Source of the DNA: Rikenellaceae bacterium
GTDB lineage: Bacteria > Bacteroidota > Bacteroidia > Bacteroidales > Rikenellaceae
Assembly: GCA_020859745.1 (NCBI GenBank)
Contig: JAJBVQ010000111.1
Location: 1-16,599, forward strand
Length of the DNA: 16,599 nt
Direction: 5' to 3'
The position numbers and the translations under genes are program-made. This document shows positions 13,861 through 16,599 of this stretch, in pieces. The notes under the pieces were generated by a model. That model saw only the letters and a program-made list of their open reading frames with translations, ran no database searches and was not told the DNA's origin. Position 1 is the first letter of the stretch. The number at the start of each line of letters is the position of its first letter.

Positions 13861-13945
13861 CCAACCCTGCGAGTCGCAATAACAACGATTTTTCGACGAC
13901 CGCGGAGATGCTGCGCATCGTATAACAGGTATCGCCTGAAACGTC

Positions 13946-14968
13946 CTACCGCATCAGGAAGGAGAAGCGTCCGATATTCTTCAGGGCGATCCCCGTCCCG
14001 CGAGCCACCGCGCGAAGCGGGTCTTCCGACACGTGGAACGGAATCCTGGTCTTCTGGAACAGCCGTTTGTCCAGCCCGCGCAGCAAAGCCCCGCCCCCGG
14101 CCAGGTAGATGCCGTTCTTGACGATGTCCGAATAAAGTTCCGGCGGAATCTTCTCCAGCACTTTCATAATGGCGGCATCGACCTTCATCAGCGACTTGTC
14201 CAGCGCGTGGGCCACCTCCTTATAAGACACCGGTATCTCCAGCGGCAGCGAGGTGATGATGTTCGGTCCGCGGACGATATGGTCGTCCGGCGGATTGTCG
14301 AGGTTGTCGATCGCCGCCCCCACGGCGATCTTGATCTCCTCGGCAGTTCGCTCCCCGATCTTGATATTGTGCTGCTGGCGCATGTAGGTCTGGATATCCT
14401 CGGTGAAAACATCCCCGGCCACATTGATCGACTCGTTGCAGACGATCCCCCCCAACGAAATAACGGCCACCTCGGCGGGGCCGCACCCGGTGGGCACCGC
14501 CATGGGTCCGTCCGGCGGCTCCTCGGCCAGCCCCATCCCCAAAGCGGCGGCCATCGGTTCATAGATCATATAAACCTCCCGCCCCCCGGCATGCTCGGCC
14601 GAATCCCGCACGGCGCGGATCTCCACATTGGTCGAACCGGACGGAATACAGATCACCATCCTCAAAGAGGGTGAAAACATTTTGTTGCGGGACTTGATCA
14701 TCTTGATCATGCCGCGGATCATCAGTTCCGCAGCGGTGAAGTCGGCGATCACCCCGTCCCTGAGCGGGCGGATGGTCTTGATATCCTGGTGGGTTTTCCC
14801 GTGCATCTGCCGGGCCTGGTTGCCGATGGCCACCAGCCGGTTGGCGTGTTGGTCCACGGCCACGATCGACGGCTCGTCCACCACGATCTTGTCGTTGTAG
14901 ATGATGATGGTGTTGGCCGTACCGAGGTCCATGGCCAGCTCCTGCGTAAGGAATGAAAAGAGTCCCAT
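13946..14968 (-). CDS. mreB: Rod shape-determining protein MreB (actin homologue) with an altered phosphate-2 loop
   Basis: MreB forms short membrane-bound filaments that steer the elongation complex. At 340 residues the length is normal. Seen are the N-terminal membrane-binding region MGLFSFLTQ, phosphate-1 loop MDLGTANTIIIYNDK (13-27), KTIRPLRDGVIADF (64-77), RDSAEHAGGREVYMIYEPMAAALG (121-144), and the adenosine-motif region GIYLAGGGALLRGLD (286-300). The phosphate-2 loop, usually DIGGGTTE, is PTGCGPAE (159-166), so the aspartate, the central glycine and both threonines are lost. Flanking residues (EVAVISLGGIV) are normal and in frame. ATP may still bind, but hydrolysis is probably weakened; this is inference. 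The ATG is at 14966-14968, only 6 bp after purH. The order purH-mreB is usual in Bacteroidales. A 720-bp repeat block follows. Confidence 0.96.
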   Translation of the reverse strand: MGLFSFLTQELAMDLGTANTIIIYNDKIVVDEPSIVAVDQHANRLVAIGNQARQMHGKTHQDIKTIRPLRDGVIADFTAAELMIRGMIKMIKSRNKMFSPSLRMVICIPSGSTNVEIRAVRDSAEHAGGREVYMIYEPMAAALGMGLAEEPPDGPMAVPTGCGPAEVAVISLGGIVCNESINVAGDVFTEDIQTYMRQQHNIKIGERTAEEIKIAVGAAIDNLDNPPDDHIVRGPNIITSLPLEIPVSYKEVAHALDKSLMKVDAAIMKVLEKIPPELYSDIVKNGIYLAGGGALLRGLDKRLFQKTRIPFHVSEDPLRAVARGTGIALKNIGRFSFLMR

Positions 14969-14974
14969 GGCTGT

Positions 14975-16525
14975 TTAGTGTTTGAAGTGGCGCAAGCCGG
15001 TGAAGACCATGGCCATGCCGTTGGCGTTGCAATAGTCGATGGTGTCCTGGTCGCGCACGGAGCCTCCCGGCTGGATAATCGTGTCGATCCCCTCCTTGTG
15101 CGCGATCTCGGCGCAGTCGGCGAACGGGAAGAAGGCGTCCGACGCCAAAACCGCCCCCCGCAAATCGAAGCCGAACGACTTGGCCTTGGCAATGGCCTGT
15201 TTCAAAGCATCGACCCGCGAAGTCTGGCCGATCCCGCTGGCCAGCAGCATCCCGTCCTTGGCCAGCACGATGGCGTTCGACTTGGAGTGTTTGACGATCT
15301 TGTTGGCAAAAACCAGATCTTTCAGCTCGGCATCGGTAACGGTTTTGTTCGTAACCGGTTTGGCCTCGGAATCCTGTCCCCCTACTTTGGCATCCCGCTC
15401 CTGTACGGCCACGCCGCCCAGAAGCGACCGGAACTGCTTGCCGCTCCGCACGGAAGCGTCCCCTTTGGTCTTGAGGATAATGCGGTTCTTTTTGGTTTCG
15501 AGTATAGCCAAGGCATCATCATCATATCCCGGAGCCATAATGACCTCGAAAAAGATTTCATTGATCTTCTCGGCGGTAGCCTTGTCCACAACCCGGTTGG
15601 TGATAAGCACGCCCCCGAACGCCGACACGGGATCCCCCGCCAACGCATCTTTCCACGCCTCCACCAGCGTCGGCCGCACGGCCACCCCGCAGGCGTTGTT
15701 GTGTTTCATAATCACGAACGCCGGCTCGCTGTTTCGGGCATCGCCGAACTCGGCAATCAGGTTCACCGCGGCGTCCATATCCAGCATATTATTGTAGGAA
15801 ATCTCTTTCCCGTGCAGCTGCTCGAACTGCGCGGAGAGGTCCCCGAAATAGGTCGCCGCCTGGTGCGGGTTCTCCCCGTAGCGCAGGTGCGTCGCCTTGC
15901 TTTCCGTAAAACTCTGCTTGAAGGCCGGAATATTCTCCGTCCGGTTGAAGTAGTTGAAGATCGCGGTGTCGTAGTTCGAGCTGACGTTGAACGCCTCGGC
16001 GGCCAAGTGCCTCCGCTGCTCCAAAGTCGTAGCCCCGTCCTGTTTGGTAATCAGGTCGAGGATATACCCGTACTGCGCCACAGACGGTACAATGGCCACG
16101 TCCTTGAAGTTCTTGGCGGCGGCGCGGATCAGCGAGATCCCGCCGATGTCGATCTTCTCAATGATCTGCTGTTCGGTAGCCTCCGGGTCGGCCACGGTCT
16201 GCTCGAACGGGTAGAGATCCACGATCACCAGGTCGATCTCCGGAATCTCGTATTCGGCGATCTGTTTCTGATCGCCTTCGTTGTCGCGGCGATTCAGAAT
16301 CCCCCCGAATACCTTGGGATGCAAGGTCTTCACGCGTCCCCCGAGGATCGACGGATAGCCGGTCAAGTCCTCGACGGCATGGGCCTTGACGCCGAGACCC
16401 TCGATAAAGGTCTGGGTGCCGCCGGTCGAATATATCTTAACTCCGTGTTTATCAAGTTCTTTAACGATCTCTGCCAAACCGTCTTTGTAGAAGACGGAAA
16501 TAAGGGCTCCTTTGATTTTTTTCAC
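14975..16525 (-). CDS. purH: Bifunctional AICAR transformylase / IMP cyclohydrolase
   Basis: PurH catalyses the last two steps of purine synthesis: formylation of AICAR with 10-formyl-THF, then ring closure to IMP. The 516-residue protein has the N-terminal cyclohydrolase (MGS-like) domain with SVFYKDGLAEI (10-20), YSTGGTQ (32-38), LTGYPSILGGRVKTLHPKVF (54-73) and DLVIVDLYPFEQTVAD (98-113). The transformylase domain has LRYGENPHQAA (214-224), the catalytic MKHNNACG (273-280, Lys274-His275), DPVSAFGGVL (298-307), GQTSRVDALKQA and SDAFFPF. All expected parts are present. The start is GTG at 16523-16525; no in-frame ATG lies nearby upstream. A -7 box is at 16566-16573. mreB begins 6 bp after the stop, so this promoter probably also drives mreB. 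Confidence 0.98.
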   Translation of the reverse strand: MKKIKGALISVFYKDGLAEIVKELDKHGVKIYSTGGTQTFIEGLGVKAHAVEDLTGYPSILGGRVKTLHPKVFGGILNRRDNEGDQKQIAEYEIPEIDLVIVDLYPFEQTVADPEATEQQIIEKIDIGGISLIRAAAKNFKDVAIVPSVAQYGYILDLITKQDGATTLEQRRHLAAEAFNVSSNYDTAIFNYFNRTENIPAFKQSFTESKATHLRYGENPHQAATYFGDLSAQFEQLHGKEISYNNMLDMDAAVNLIAEFGDARNSEPAFVIMKHNNACGVAVRPTLVEAWKDALAGDPVSAFGGVLITNRVVDKATAEKINEIFFEVIMAPGYDDDALAILETKKNRIILKTKGDASVRSGKQFRSLLGGVAVQERDAKVGGQDSEAKPVTNKTVTDAELKDLVFANKIVKHSKSNAIVLAKDGMLLASGIGQTSRVDALKQAIAKAKSFGFDLRGAVLASDAFFPFADCAEIAHKEGIDTIIQPGGSVRDQDTIDYCNANGMAMVFTGLRHFKH

Positions 16526-16565
16526 TGCCGTATGTCGTTGTTTGTTGTTGTTTAGATTTAAAGGA

Positions 16566-16573
16566 CAAAGGTA
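16566..16573 (-). promoter_or_regulatory. Bacteroidetes-type -7 box for purH-mreB
   Basis: The minus strand reads TACCTTTG, a full match to TAnnTTTG, about 41-48 bases upstream of the purH GTG in an AT-rich leader. An expected TTTG -33 box is not obvious in the remaining 26 bases of the window. Confidence 0.6.
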
Positions 16574-16599
16574 CGATTTTTATTTGTTTGTTTCCATAC

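Larger units (their letters stand above)
13226..13945. other. Non-coding block between mreB and mreC with several palindromic elements
   Basis: These 720 bases split mreB from mreC, which are normally close. No gene was found. Modules seen are CGGACAG/CTGTCCG (13251-13280), a truncated long hairpin (13493-13540), a full one (13587-13668), a short one (13723-13754) and one with 14-bp arms (13793-13860). AT-rich spacers contain three ACGGTT motifs: 13431, 13561, and the 12-base palindrome AACCGTACGGTT at 13681-13692. No TAnnTTTG box for mreC was recognised, and no T-tract terminator follows mreB. Confidence 0.65.

Noticed and set aside
14471..14506. A compensated frameshift as the cause of the odd MreB loop
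   Set aside because: The neighbouring frames do not give DIGGGTTE. In the existing frame each codon is one or two base changes from the expected one, and both flanks stay in register, so substitution is the simpler reading.

Overview
The window looks like chromosome of a fairly GC-rich Bacteroidales bacterium. I infer a Rikenellaceae/Alistipes-like organism from three things: the gene order purH-mreB-mreC-mreD-mrdA-rodA, the gpsA-pgi and small-protein/mutL/rhomboid neighbourhoods, and Bacteroidetes-type -7 boxes (TAnnTTTG) with no clear Shine-Dalgarno sequences. No rRNA or species marker is present, so the genus is a guess. All eleven genes lie on the minus strand. Read in the direction of transcription (high to low coordinates) they are purH, mreB, mreC, mreD, mrdA (PBP2), rodA, gpsA, pgi, a small membrane protein, mutL and the start of a rhomboid protease that runs off the window.

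The core is the cell-elongation machinery. MreB (actin-like filament), MreC and MreD (membrane scaffold), PBP2 (transpeptidase) and RodA (glycosyltransferase) together make side-wall peptidoglycan. PurH supplies IMP from AICAR. GpsA makes sn-glycerol-3-phosphate for phospholipids, Pgi interconverts glucose-6-P and fructose-6-P, and MutL acts in mismatch repair. Where genes touch they are packed as in an operon: purH/mreB 6 bp apart, mreC/mreD overlapping by 4 bp, mrdA/rodA overlapping by 20 bp.

The unusual part is the space between genes. About 4.4 kb of 16.6 kb (26%) is non-coding. Five gaps of 481-1148 bp are filled with GC-rich palindromic modules: 297-981, 3373-4520, 7063-7543, 10824-11855 and 13226-13945. 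Two of these gaps split the mre operon (mreB|mreC and mreD|mrdA). The main module is a long hairpin with outer arms of the type GGAGCCA/TGGCTCC, an inner stem, and a one-sided CCGGGG-like bulge next to the right arm. I count about 14 full or partial copies in both orientations, with compensating changes in the arms. Other modules are capped GC hairpins (CGGGCCGCCC pairing with GGGCGGCCCG), short hairpins with a constant TGAC loop and varying stems, and apical hairpins with tandem G-A mismatches. This looks like a structured, probably mobile or once-mobile, intergenic repeat family that I do not recognise. It is the best candidate here for something undescribed.

Two proteins also have altered key motifs. 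MreB has the phosphate-2 motif changed from the usual DIGGGTTE to PTGCGPAE, losing the catalytic aspartate while the reading frame stays intact. MutL lacks a recognisable DQHA-type endonuclease motif.
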